A DNA stretch of 64,000 nucleotides. Origin: Gimesia chilikensis. Its GTDB lineage: Bacteria > Planctomycetota > Planctomycetia > Planctomycetales > Planctomycetaceae. Shown here one piece after another: positions 26,511 to 34,412 of this stretch. The stretch lies in contig NZ_VTSR01000018.1 of the NCBI RefSeq assembly GCF_008329715.1, forward strand, positions 124,001 to 188,000. The letters run 5' to 3'. Below the pieces are notes generated by a model. That model saw only the letters and a program-made list of their open reading frames with translations. It was not told where the DNA came from and did no database searches. The position numbers and the translations under genes are program-made. Numbering within the stretch: position 1 is the stretch's first letter; each line of letters begins with the position of its first letter.

Positions 26511-26904
26511 GCAAATTCCAATACGTTAGAAGAGGGATTATCTAAGTCGATTGGAGAGTGTTAATGGACTGGCATCTCTTGCCAGATTAACAACACTCGA
26601 CTAACTCACATGCACTAGAATAGACGGAATCTGAACCAGAATCTAACCTCGTTTCAGGATATTTACGGTTTCCATTTGAAAATGGTGATCCCAACCCACC
26701 GGGTTTCGCCAGATTGACAAGGATGGCCATGGTTCAAACTTATACTATCACCATATGATTAAACAACTTATATCGATTATAGCGACGACGGCCTGGACGA
26801 CCAGATGCGACGCGTCATTTTGACTGAATTCGAAATTCAGCCCACCTCTGTCGATGGCTGTCAGTTGGGATCTGATAGTCAAGCGGACACTGTCAGGTTC
26901 ACGC
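26511..26904. other. intergenic region with a long imperfect hairpin
   Basis: No convincing gene. A long inverted repeat at 26556-26598 pairs GAGTGTT..CTGGCA with TGCCAG..AACACTC around a 5-nt loop, without a T-tract. It lies about 50 bp upstream of the ECF sigma start and may be a regulatory or terminator structure. A frame from 26763 to about 26940 reads protein-like (DDQMRRVILTEFEIQP) but has no start codon and overlaps the NIPSNAP gene end. Confidence 0.4.
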
Positions 26905-27699
26905 TTACTGAATCTCAGAGTAAGGCAGTGGTTCCAGATACCAGTTTGTGATCTTGGATACAGTTCCCTTATATTTGTCCATCTTTTTCATGCGGTCCCA
27001 CTCGGGATGCTTGCGGAATCCTTCCCAGTGTTTTTCATGTGCCTCCCGGTTGGGAGCGGAAAGCATGTAGGTCAGGTTGGGAACATCGTCACCGATCAGC
27101 ATTTCGCCATAGAACACAGGAGCAAGCAGCACGTCACGCATGATGTCAATCTCGCCCGAGTTGAACATGTCCACTTTCAGCCGGGCCAGATTCGCATTGT
27201 GACTTTCGTAGGTCCGCAGTTCGAACAGGTTGGGGCCTTTTCCTTTTGGAGTTTCCAGAATCGGCATCCCCTTGAAGGCTTTCATCAGACGACTTTCAAT
27301 CCGACTGTAGGGGGCGTCTTTTTTAGGAATGGCGAAGTAGGATGCGGCTGCTGCGTGATATGCTTTGTCCACTTCCAGTTTATCATTCAGGCTCGCCAGT
27401 TGATTCAGGGATTGGAAGGGAATCAGCATATAGAGAGAATAGTCATCCTTGGCATCGATTTCTTTGAACACGCCTACCTTCTTGATTCCCGCGCGATTCA
27501 GCGCTGGTAACAGGGCCTGTTCCAGGTAGTCACTGACCACCTTCTGGTTCTGTTCATTCGCGATGCGGTAGGTCCGCAGTTCATAATATTCCTGACTCTG
27601 CTGCTCTGCCGCGGGTACGGGTTGTCCCAGTCCCAGGGCAGCAACGGCTCCCAGAATACCTGCCAGCAGGCTGCGTCGGTTAATTCGATTCTGTTGCAT
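26905..27699 (-). CDS. exported NIPSNAP family protein
   Basis: 264 residues. A twin-arginine-like signal (NRRSLLAGILGAVAALGLG) ends near PVPAAE. Two NIPSNAP/ferredoxin-like halves follow: YYELRTYRIANEQNQ at about 38 and LFELRTYESHNANLARL at about 155, each with the ELRTY hallmark. NIPSNAP proteins have no well-defined reaction in bacteria. The gene lies 85 bp downstream of a secreted CocE-type hydrolase on the same strand, probably one operon. Tat export suggests it folds before translocation. Confidence 0.85.
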   Translation of the reverse strand: MQQNRINRRSLLAGILGAVAALGLGQPVPAAEQQSQEYYELRTYRIANEQNQKVVSDYLEQALLPALNRAGIKKVGVFKEIDAKDDYSLYMLIPFQSLNQLASLNDKLEVDKAYHAAAASYFAIPKKDAPYSRIESRLMKAFKGMPILETPKGKGPNLFELRTYESHNANLARLKVDMFNSGEIDIMRDVLLAPVFYGEMLIGDDVPNLTYMLSAPNREAHEKHWEGFRKHPEWDRMKKMDKYKGTVSKITNWYLEPLPYSEIQ

Positions 27700-27784
27700 G
27701 ATTACCTCACTTTTATCCTGAACTGATTTTTGATTCAGAGTTGGTTCAAAACTTACAAAGACGGTCGCACATTGTCACACCAGC

Positions 27785-29455
27785 TCAAGGTTTCACAGGC
27801 GCCAGAATACGGGATGCCTGTCCGCTGCTGTGATGAATTTTATTTTTGGCGACGACCACTTTCTCGGGAAACTCGATTGTAATCGGCTCTCCCGTATTCG
27901 GGTTCGGTTCGTAGAATGGGGCTCCTGTTGAACAGACGGTTACCCGGATTTTGTGCCCTTTGTTGAAGATCTGGCTCAGCCAGCCTACATTGAAGCCGAC
28001 CTTGTAAACCTCTCCCGGTTCCATGAATTTCTGTTGTTCGAAACCATCCCGGTAGCGGGCACGACGGATCATATCAATGATCAGAATCGAACGCCCGTCC
28101 GGATAGACATCACTGACGCGGACAATGAAGTCGGTATCTTTGGCCGAGGATGAGACCATAAGCTCTGCCTTCACATTTCCCGTCCATTCGACCGCTTCGG
28201 TCAGTGTGTCGGTCGTGAAGGTCAGTACATTTTCCTGTTCTTCGACAACGCGGGCATCGCGGGCACCGGGGAAGCCCCGGCCTTCAATTTTTTCCGGGTT
28301 CAATGGGTCTGCAATCAACTGGGTGAACGAGTCTGCTGACGTCGGCTTAGAGGTCGACAGTTTGCCATCCTGTTGCAGGTAGTAGGGGGTTTCCTCGACG
28401 GGCACCGGCCAGTCGTTGGTCGACCGCCAGACATTACCTGGTGCCCCGGGTTCACCGACAGCCCCCATCACGTAGTAACGGACATTGGGATCAAGTTCGA
28501 TCTCGTTCCGCTTTCCCTTCAGGTAGTGATCGAACCAGCGGATCATCTCGGCCATCATGTCGAAGTTCGCATTCTCCGGATAGAGCATGTCGCCGACTTT
28601 ATTGACCTTATTAAACCGTCCGTGCAACCAGGGCCCGATATACAGTTTCTGATGACCGCGGGAATTCGGTCCCCCTTTGTGCTGACGTCCGATGTAGCTC
28701 TGGATCGAGCCGACGCACATAAAGTCGTACCAGCTGCCTACGGTAAAGCAGGGCACGTTCATCTTATCGAAGTGCAGGGTACAGTCTTCTGCCTGCCAGT
28801 ATTCGTCGTAATCGGGGTGCGAAAACCATTCTTCCATCAGGGCCCGGTTATGGGCAGCCACGCGGCAGACAGCATCCATTCCCTTGAATCGATTCGGTTT
28901 CGCAGCACCACCAATGAAATAACCCTCGTGATACAGACTGAGCCCCGTATCGATCATGAACTGACAGACCAGGTGGGGCGGTTGTGTCACTGCCAGATAG
29001 TTCTGGGCATAGCCTCCCTGGGAGCTGCCGAACGTGCCGATCTTGCCAGTCGACCAGGGCTGTTTAGCCAGCCATTCCACGACATCGTAGCCATCCTGCT
29101 TTTCACCCCATTGCAGGTCCCGGTAGCCGACCCAGGTGCCTTCTGACTGCTGGGAACCCCGATAGTTGACGGCACAGACCACATAATCATGTCCGGCCAT
29201 TTCCGCGAATGAGAGTCGCGAACCCTTGCCTCGCAGGCTGGCGTAGCGCTGTTCCATCAGAACCGGCCAGGGGCCTTTACCCTGAGGAATATAGAGGTAG
29301 GCAGAGAGCTTGACGCCATCCCGCATGGGGATCATGACATGTTTCTCGGTGACCCCTTTTTCAAATTTGAGTGGCGGGGCTTCCTGCGCGAACAAGGCAG
29401 GACAGAGAAAGAGGCATAAAATCATCCACAGGCAGGCAGGGGCCAGTTTTCGCAT
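27785..29455 (-). CDS. secreted CocE/NonD family alpha/beta hydrolase
   Basis: 556 residues with a Sec signal peptide (ending ALFAQEA). An S15-type alpha/beta-hydrolase domain contains the nucleophile elbow GTFGSSQGGYAQ (Ser in G-S-S-Q-G-G), and MIPMRDGVKLSAYLYIP at the start. A C-terminal jelly-roll (about 340-550: VYPDGRSILIIDMIRRARYR) is typical of X-Pro dipeptidyl acyl-transferase/cocaine esterase families. It likely cleaves an ester or amide outside the cytoplasm; substrate unknown. It leads an operon with the NIPSNAP gene. Confidence 0.88.
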   Translation of the reverse strand: MRKLAPACLWMILCLFLCPALFAQEAPPLKFEKGVTEKHVMIPMRDGVKLSAYLYIPQGKGPWPVLMEQRYASLRGKGSRLSFAEMAGHDYVVCAVNYRGSQQSEGTWVGYRDLQWGEKQDGYDVVEWLAKQPWSTGKIGTFGSSQGGYAQNYLAVTQPPHLVCQFMIDTGLSLYHEGYFIGGAAKPNRFKGMDAVCRVAAHNRALMEEWFSHPDYDEYWQAEDCTLHFDKMNVPCFTVGSWYDFMCVGSIQSYIGRQHKGGPNSRGHQKLYIGPWLHGRFNKVNKVGDMLYPENANFDMMAEMIRWFDHYLKGKRNEIELDPNVRYYVMGAVGEPGAPGNVWRSTNDWPVPVEETPYYLQQDGKLSTSKPTSADSFTQLIADPLNPEKIEGRGFPGARDARVVEEQENVLTFTTDTLTEAVEWTGNVKAELMVSSSAKDTDFIVRVSDVYPDGRSILIIDMIRRARYRDGFEQQKFMEPGEVYKVGFNVGWLSQIFNKGHKIRVTVCSTGAPFYEPNPNTGEPITIEFPEKVVVAKNKIHHSSGQASRILAPVKP

Positions 29456-29830
29456 GGGCTATCTCCGGTTGGATTTTCAGGGCAGGTATTTCTTCTTCGA
29501 TTGTGGTCAACCATCGTCAATTCAGCAAGCATAAACGCCGGTAGATCTGAAGAGTCTCCGGAACCCGCACAACGGTCAGAAGCGACATCCCCCCTGTTTT
29601 CGTCAGTGCAGCGGAAATTCTTACCCTTGATTCAGCAGTCAAACAGAGGCGGGAAATCAATTTTTCAGCGCTGAAATCGGGGCAGAATCCTTTCACAAGC
29701 CATAAAAAGGGGGTATGCTACCGCAGAGCAGCAGTGAGAATTTATCTCCAGCTGACTGCTGAATCGATTCCCGCCGGGCGAACCTGATGGACGCCTGATG
29801 TATCCATTGCATAAGCACCGGGAACAAAAC
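29456..29830. other. intergenic region upstream of tRNA-Thr
   Basis: No coding sequence supported. It separates the start of the leftward CocE gene from a rightward tRNA gene and should hold both promoters; I could not pick a clear -35/-10 pair. Confidence 0.25.
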
Positions 29831-29903
29831 GCCGCCGTAGCTCAGTTGGCAGAGCAACGCATTCGTAATGCGTAGGTCAGGAGTTCGACTCTCCTCGGCG
29901 GCT
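29831..29903 (+). tRNA. tRNA-Thr (anticodon CGT)
   Basis: 73 nt. Acceptor stem GCCGCCG/CGGCGGC with discriminator T, D-arm GCTC..GAGC, anticodon stem ACGCA/TGCGT with loop TTCGTAA (anticodon CGT), and TTCGA in the T-loop. No encoded CCA. A T-rich stretch (TCTTCTTTTTTC) follows immediately and may terminate transcription. Confidence 0.96.
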
Positions 29904-29954
29904 CTTCTTTTTTCTGCCGATCTCTCTGAATGGTGTTCTGTTTCTGCGATCGAT

Positions 29955-32489
29955 TCAGAACTGCGGAACCTGCTTCAAATCGGTGATCTTTTTCAAAGCC
30001 GCATCCACATCGCCATCCTCGGGGGAAAACTGTTTCAGTTTCAGATAACTGGCTTCCGCCTCGGGGAGCAGATGATAAAACAGCTGCAGTTCCGCCAGAC
30101 GCTGAAGAATCGATTGATCAGCGGGCCTCAACTCATGGGCTTTGCTCAGGAGAGTAAGCGCTTTGCCGGGAATTCCCTCTGACTGGTAAAGAGAAGCCAG
30201 TTTCAGAACAGCCTCTTGCTGATCTGGTTTCAGTTCGGCCAGCATATTCTCCAGCTCAAGTCGCTCGGATAAACTCTGGTAATCCTTGTCGTCACGATTC
30301 TGAATCTGTTTGAGTTGTGCGGAAGCCTGCTCTGGTTGTCCGTTGATCAGATCATACTGCGCCAGAAGAAGACGTGCCTTGTCACTCGTTTGCTCATCGG
30401 CGTTCTGAGACTCAAGCACTTTCTGGGCGTACCGTCGCGCCTTCCGATAAAACGTCAACTTCCAGAATGCCTGGGCGATCTGCAGATTTCGCTGGGGAGT
30501 CTCTACTGAATTCTGTATTGTATTCGCGGCTTTGTTCGACAGTTGTTGCTCACAGAGTTTTATGCCGCGCTGAATACTGCCGCGTAGCGCGATGTGGCCT
30601 GGCATCTGGCTGGCTTTGGTGAATTCTGTCAGTGCCTGCTGGAACTGACGATCTCCTACATAGGCCCAGCCCAGATAGTTCGTCAGGTGAACGTCCTGCA
30701 TGGTTCCCAGTTGCTTCACAAAATCAATGCCCTCTTTATATTGCTCCGCTTCGAGTAACTGTTTGAGATAAGAAACCTGCGCTGATAACCGCTGCGGAAA
30801 CTTTTCCAGAATCGTTCGGGCCCGATTCAGTCCTGCGTTTTCCTGCCAGTAGCCTTCACGAATGGTTCCCTCATAATTCGGTTCGATTTTTATTATGACG
30901 ACTCCCTGCTCGTCATAAACGGGAGTCAGACGATAAACCAGATCGTCGTTCAACAGATGCCGGGGAAATCCGTCGATGGTATTTTCGTCGAAACAGACGA
31001 GATACTGTGCGCCCAGTGATTGAATCTGCTCATGCAACTGTTCCGGGCTGGTCTTTTCAAAATAGACGAGTTTCTGGAAGCGGTGTCCCGATGTTGCGAG
31101 ATCGTTGCGCCTGGTCAAAATTCTGGTTTCCGGAGGCGTTTGTTCCCTGATCCAGTTGCCGGCGGCAACAAAATTACTGAAGTGGCTCGAGGGATACTGC
31201 GTCTGATAAAACGTTTCGCCGTTGCGCAGCAGTTGCACATTGGTTGTTACCAGTCGCGCATCGGTCATCGCTTGAACGCAGAGCAGGGCTGTCGCAGGAA
31301 CTAATAGCAGGCAGATCAGCGTCTTTCGAGTTCCAGGATTGGGATTACCCAGACGACTGCCGATCGCTCTGATTCCTGCAGGCACAAAGGCGAGGATGAC
31401 AGGCAGCAGGGGCAGGACAAAGCGGGGCTGCATCCAGGGCCAGACAGAGAGAATCGCAAACGTAAAGATCAGGTACAGCAGACAGAGCAGGCCGCCTCGA
31501 TCTTTTAGCTGAAGCATCCCATAGATGGAAACGGCCAGTACCAGCAGACTGATTAACGAGTACAACCATAGCGGTCCAGGCAGAAACGCCAACCCGTCCA
31601 GCAGGTAGCGTTCGTACGCGGGAGTTGCTCCCGGCATATTCGGGATCAATGTTTCGCACAGACTTTGAAAATGAGTCAGGCTGCGATTGATCATAGAGAC
31701 AACAGTACCAACGGGACCAGCGGACCGCAGATTATTCAGAATCAGGGAACTATAAAGATCAGAGTTCAACGAGCGATTCCGCAGCATCCAGAGTCCCAGA
31801 GTGACCAGAGAACCAGTAACCGGAATCAGATAGCGCCAGCGCTGCCGACTGGTGATCGCCCACGTCCCGAGTGCCAGTGTCAGTGCGATACCAATGGTCC
31901 GCAGCAGGGGGAGAAACAGGAACAGACCGGTTAACAGAATCAGATTCCGTTTGCGATTCCCTTCGTTCTCGCTGGCGATTAAACAGAGGATTCCCAGGCT
32001 CAATGCCATGAAAGGGACTTCGCTCATGATGAGGGTAGAGAAGAGCAGGAAGTACGGGTTGGTCGCCAGGAGCAGTACCATGCACAACACTGGCCAGCGC
32101 CGCGCGGGGCCGCTTTCTTTAGTTGATGAACAGGTTGTATCTTCAAGTTTGCAGAGGTAAGCGTAGAACAGGACCAGCAGCAGAATTCCGAACAGAATGA
32201 CCGTCACTTTTGCGAGAATCGCCTGATAAGGAGCGATTAACGCAGCGGGGATCAATAGCAGTGACATGCCGGGGGGACGCAGGGTGAATGGCGGAGAGCC
32301 GGGAAAATCGAACTGCTGATAAGCCAGATGGTTCACCAGTCCCCGCGCCATCAGAACATAGTCTGCACTGTCCGGATAAAAGAAGTAGAGCTGATTCAAG
32401 CGGGCCGCTGCCAGACCAGCAAAGCAGAACAGGATGACGACCAGCGCATAACGGGCTCCCCTGTTTTTTGATTGTACTTTGTTGTTCAT
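29955..32489 (-). CDS. GT-C-like polytopic membrane protein with C-terminal TPRs
   Basis: 844 residues. The N-terminal ~420 residues hold about ten membrane helices. The first loop contains FYPDSADYVLMARGL and TLRPPGMSLLLIP, the pattern of dolichyl-phosphate-mannose/ArnT-type (GT-C) glycosyltransferases, where an acidic motif in this loop is catalytic. After a short soluble domain (~430-560) come TPR-like repeats to the C-terminus (NYLGWAYVGDRQFQQALTEF, AKLKPDQQEAVLKLASLYQ-type). Probably transfers a sugar from a lipid carrier on the outer face of the inner membrane; the TPRs would be periplasmic. Acceptor and donor are unknown. Convergent with tRNA-Thr. Confidence 0.7.
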   Translation of the reverse strand: MNNKVQSKNRGARYALVVILFCFAGLAAARLNQLYFFYPDSADYVLMARGLVNHLAYQQFDFPGSPPFTLRPPGMSLLLIPAALIAPYQAILAKVTVILFGILLLVLFYAYLCKLEDTTCSSTKESGPARRWPVLCMVLLLATNPYFLLFSTLIMSEVPFMALSLGILCLIASENEGNRKRNLILLTGLFLFLPLLRTIGIALTLALGTWAITSRQRWRYLIPVTGSLVTLGLWMLRNRSLNSDLYSSLILNNLRSAGPVGTVVSMINRSLTHFQSLCETLIPNMPGATPAYERYLLDGLAFLPGPLWLYSLISLLVLAVSIYGMLQLKDRGGLLCLLYLIFTFAILSVWPWMQPRFVLPLLPVILAFVPAGIRAIGSRLGNPNPGTRKTLICLLLVPATALLCVQAMTDARLVTTNVQLLRNGETFYQTQYPSSHFSNFVAAGNWIREQTPPETRILTRRNDLATSGHRFQKLVYFEKTSPEQLHEQIQSLGAQYLVCFDENTIDGFPRHLLNDDLVYRLTPVYDEQGVVIIKIEPNYEGTIREGYWQENAGLNRARTILEKFPQRLSAQVSYLKQLLEAEQYKEGIDFVKQLGTMQDVHLTNYLGWAYVGDRQFQQALTEFTKASQMPGHIALRGSIQRGIKLCEQQLSNKAANTIQNSVETPQRNLQIAQAFWKLTFYRKARRYAQKVLESQNADEQTSDKARLLLAQYDLINGQPEQASAQLKQIQNRDDKDYQSLSERLELENMLAELKPDQQEAVLKLASLYQSEGIPGKALTLLSKAHELRPADQSILQRLAELQLFYHLLPEAEASYLKLKQFSPEDGDVDAALKKITDLKQVPQF

Positions 32490-32661
32490 GGCATTACAGG
32501 TTAGAAAGAGCAGGACAGGCCGGGAGCCTTATCTCAATCGGAAAACACAGCGACAGCAATTCTGGTGTAAGAACTCGATCATAAACCGGCAGTGGGGGCG
32601 CAGGCGAAATGAAACTGCAGAAATCCCGCTGATTGCTGGTCGAGATATATCAGACAAAACG

Positions 32662-32690
32662 ATTATACTGATTGTGAAGCAGCCTGTTAT
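32662..32690 (-). promoter_or_regulatory. possible promoter of the GT-C/TPR gene
   Basis: On the minus strand, ATAACA (32690-32685), a 17-bp spacer, then a perfect TATAAT (32667-32662). It lies ~170 nt upstream of the GT-C gene start codon, in the gap after mgtE. The -35 matches 4 of 6 consensus bases. Suggestive only. Confidence 0.3.
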
Positions 32691-32726
32691 TTCCCGGCTC
32701 TTGAAGTTGTAGACGTGCGCGGGTTA

Positions 32727-34118
32727 TCACGTCAGCAAAGGCAGAAATGCCTGTGCAAAAGAGAGGACCAGGAAGAATCCGCACATGTCGGTGATGGTGG
32801 TCAGAATCGGACCTGAGGCCAGGGCAGGATCGAGTTTGAATCCTTTGAGAACCATCGGGATCAGAGCACCCAGACAGACCGCCATCAGGGTATTCGCGGC
32901 CAAGGCGCCACCGATCACCAGGCCCAGGTAACCATTGCCTTTCCAGATATAGGCGACGATGCCCAGCAGAAACCCGAGGGCCAGGCCGTTAACCATGCCT
33001 AACGCAAATTCTTTTTTGAATACATATACCCAGTCGCGCGGTCGAATCACACCCAGGACCAGTTCCCGCGTACTCACCGCGATCGCCTGGTTGCCTGTGC
33101 AGCCACTCATGTCGGAAACAATCGGCAGGAACACTGCCAGCGCGATGACGCTGGAAAGCGTATCTTCATACATGGCTATCACACTGGCGGCAACAATATT
33201 CAGCACAATGTTGATGCTCAACCACGACAGACGCCGGGCACTGCGAATTTTGAGAGGTAAGCTACGGAGTTCTTCCCCGCCCATAATCCCTGCAAATCGC
33301 AGAAAGGTCTTACCGGCCTGTTCTTCCCCAGCTTCTTCTACATCTTCCCGTCGAACGACGCCGACCAGCACATTGGCTTCGTCGACAACCGGCAGACCGA
33401 ACAGCGGGTGTGAATCAAAGAAGTGCTGTAACTCCTGCAGGCTCGTGGAGTCAGGCACACAGAGTGGGCTGGGAATCATCAGGCTGGAAAGACGCTTGCC
33501 GGGAGGCGCCATCAGCAGGTCCCGCAAACGCAGAACTCCGACCAGTTGCAGATCCTGATTGATGACATAAATATACTGCACGTTATATTCAGCGTATCGT
33601 TCGGCGTTCTGACGGAGGTCGGATACCACATCGTCGACCGTTTGCGACTCTTCAAAGGAGAGCAGCTCTGTGATCATCAGACCACCCGCACAGAGACTGG
33701 TATATTTCGAAAGGAAGCGGACGTTTTCCGCTTCTTCCGGATCCATGACTTCCAGAATCTTTTCCGATTGTTCCTCGGGTAATTGATCCAGAAGGTCGAC
33801 CTGCTCGTCACTGTTCATTTCATCAACAATGTGAGCGGCCTGTTCGGGGGACAGAGACGAGAGCAACTGTGCCGCCTGCAGTTCCGGGAGTGCTTCCATC
33901 AGCCAGGCGGCATGCTCGCCATCCAGCAGGTTCAAAAACGCCTGCTGCTCTTCGATGGAGAGCTGTGCCAGAATTCGCGCTTCTTCCCCGGGGGGGAGCG
34001 CATTCAGGAAGTTGATCGCCGCTTCGGATTCACCAGCTTTGACGATCTCATCCAGTTGATCCCAGACATCAGGCAGTTCGATATGTGTCGATTCGCTGAG
34101 TGGCTGTGAGTCGTTCAT
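32727..34118 (-). CDS. mgtE: magnesium transporter MgtE
   Basis: 463 residues, normal length. MgtE N-terminal superhelical domain (about 20-140: LLSSLSPEQAAHIVDEMNSDE), a pair of CBS domains (about 145-270: LRLRDLLMAPPGKRLSSLM; FGLPVVDEANVLVGVVRREDV), a plug helix and five membrane helices. The pore region contains SDMSGCTGNQAIAVSTREL, where many homologues have GNAGNQ. It imports Mg2+, gated by the cytoplasmic domains acting as a Mg2+ sensor. A single-gene unit. Confidence 0.93.
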   Translation of the reverse strand: MNDSQPLSESTHIELPDVWDQLDEIVKAGESEAAINFLNALPPGEEARILAQLSIEEQQAFLNLLDGEHAAWLMEALPELQAAQLLSSLSPEQAAHIVDEMNSDEQVDLLDQLPEEQSEKILEVMDPEEAENVRFLSKYTSLCAGGLMITELLSFEESQTVDDVVSDLRQNAERYAEYNVQYIYVINQDLQLVGVLRLRDLLMAPPGKRLSSLMIPSPLCVPDSTSLQELQHFFDSHPLFGLPVVDEANVLVGVVRREDVEEAGEEQAGKTFLRFAGIMGGEELRSLPLKIRSARRLSWLSINIVLNIVAASVIAMYEDTLSSVIALAVFLPIVSDMSGCTGNQAIAVSTRELVLGVIRPRDWVYVFKKEFALGMVNGLALGFLLGIVAYIWKGNGYLGLVIGGALAANTLMAVCLGALIPMVLKGFKLDPALASGPILTTITDMCGFFLVLSFAQAFLPLLT

Positions 34119-34412
34119 TTATCCTTCTCCCTTCCTGGAACAGGCTGAGCCGGTTCAGGTTGGATCTGTCTGTCTTAGTTGAATTCTTCAGTGAAAGCCC
34201 GTGGAACGCGTGACTACTGATTTTATAGTCAAACCGCGTAAAAAATGAAGCCCATACGACTTACGTTTACGACTCAATTCGGGCAAAAACGGATATTCGG
34301 TCTAAAATCAGGTCGACTGAGAGGGAGCGTTTGAACAGAAGACGCAGAGAAACTGTGAGCGCAGAATATCCATGTGCGCAATAGCCCCAGTGAGGCAGGT
34401 GGGATTATGGTG

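Noticed and set aside
26763..26940. Protein-like frame (DDQMRRVILTEFEIQP) in the gap after NIPSNAP
   Set aside because: No start codon after the preceding stop, short, overlaps the NIPSNAP 3' end on the other strand; could be a gene remnant but cannot be supported.
28373..29146. 257-codon plus-strand frame antisense to the CocE gene
   Set aside because: Mirror of the conserved hydrolase reading frame.
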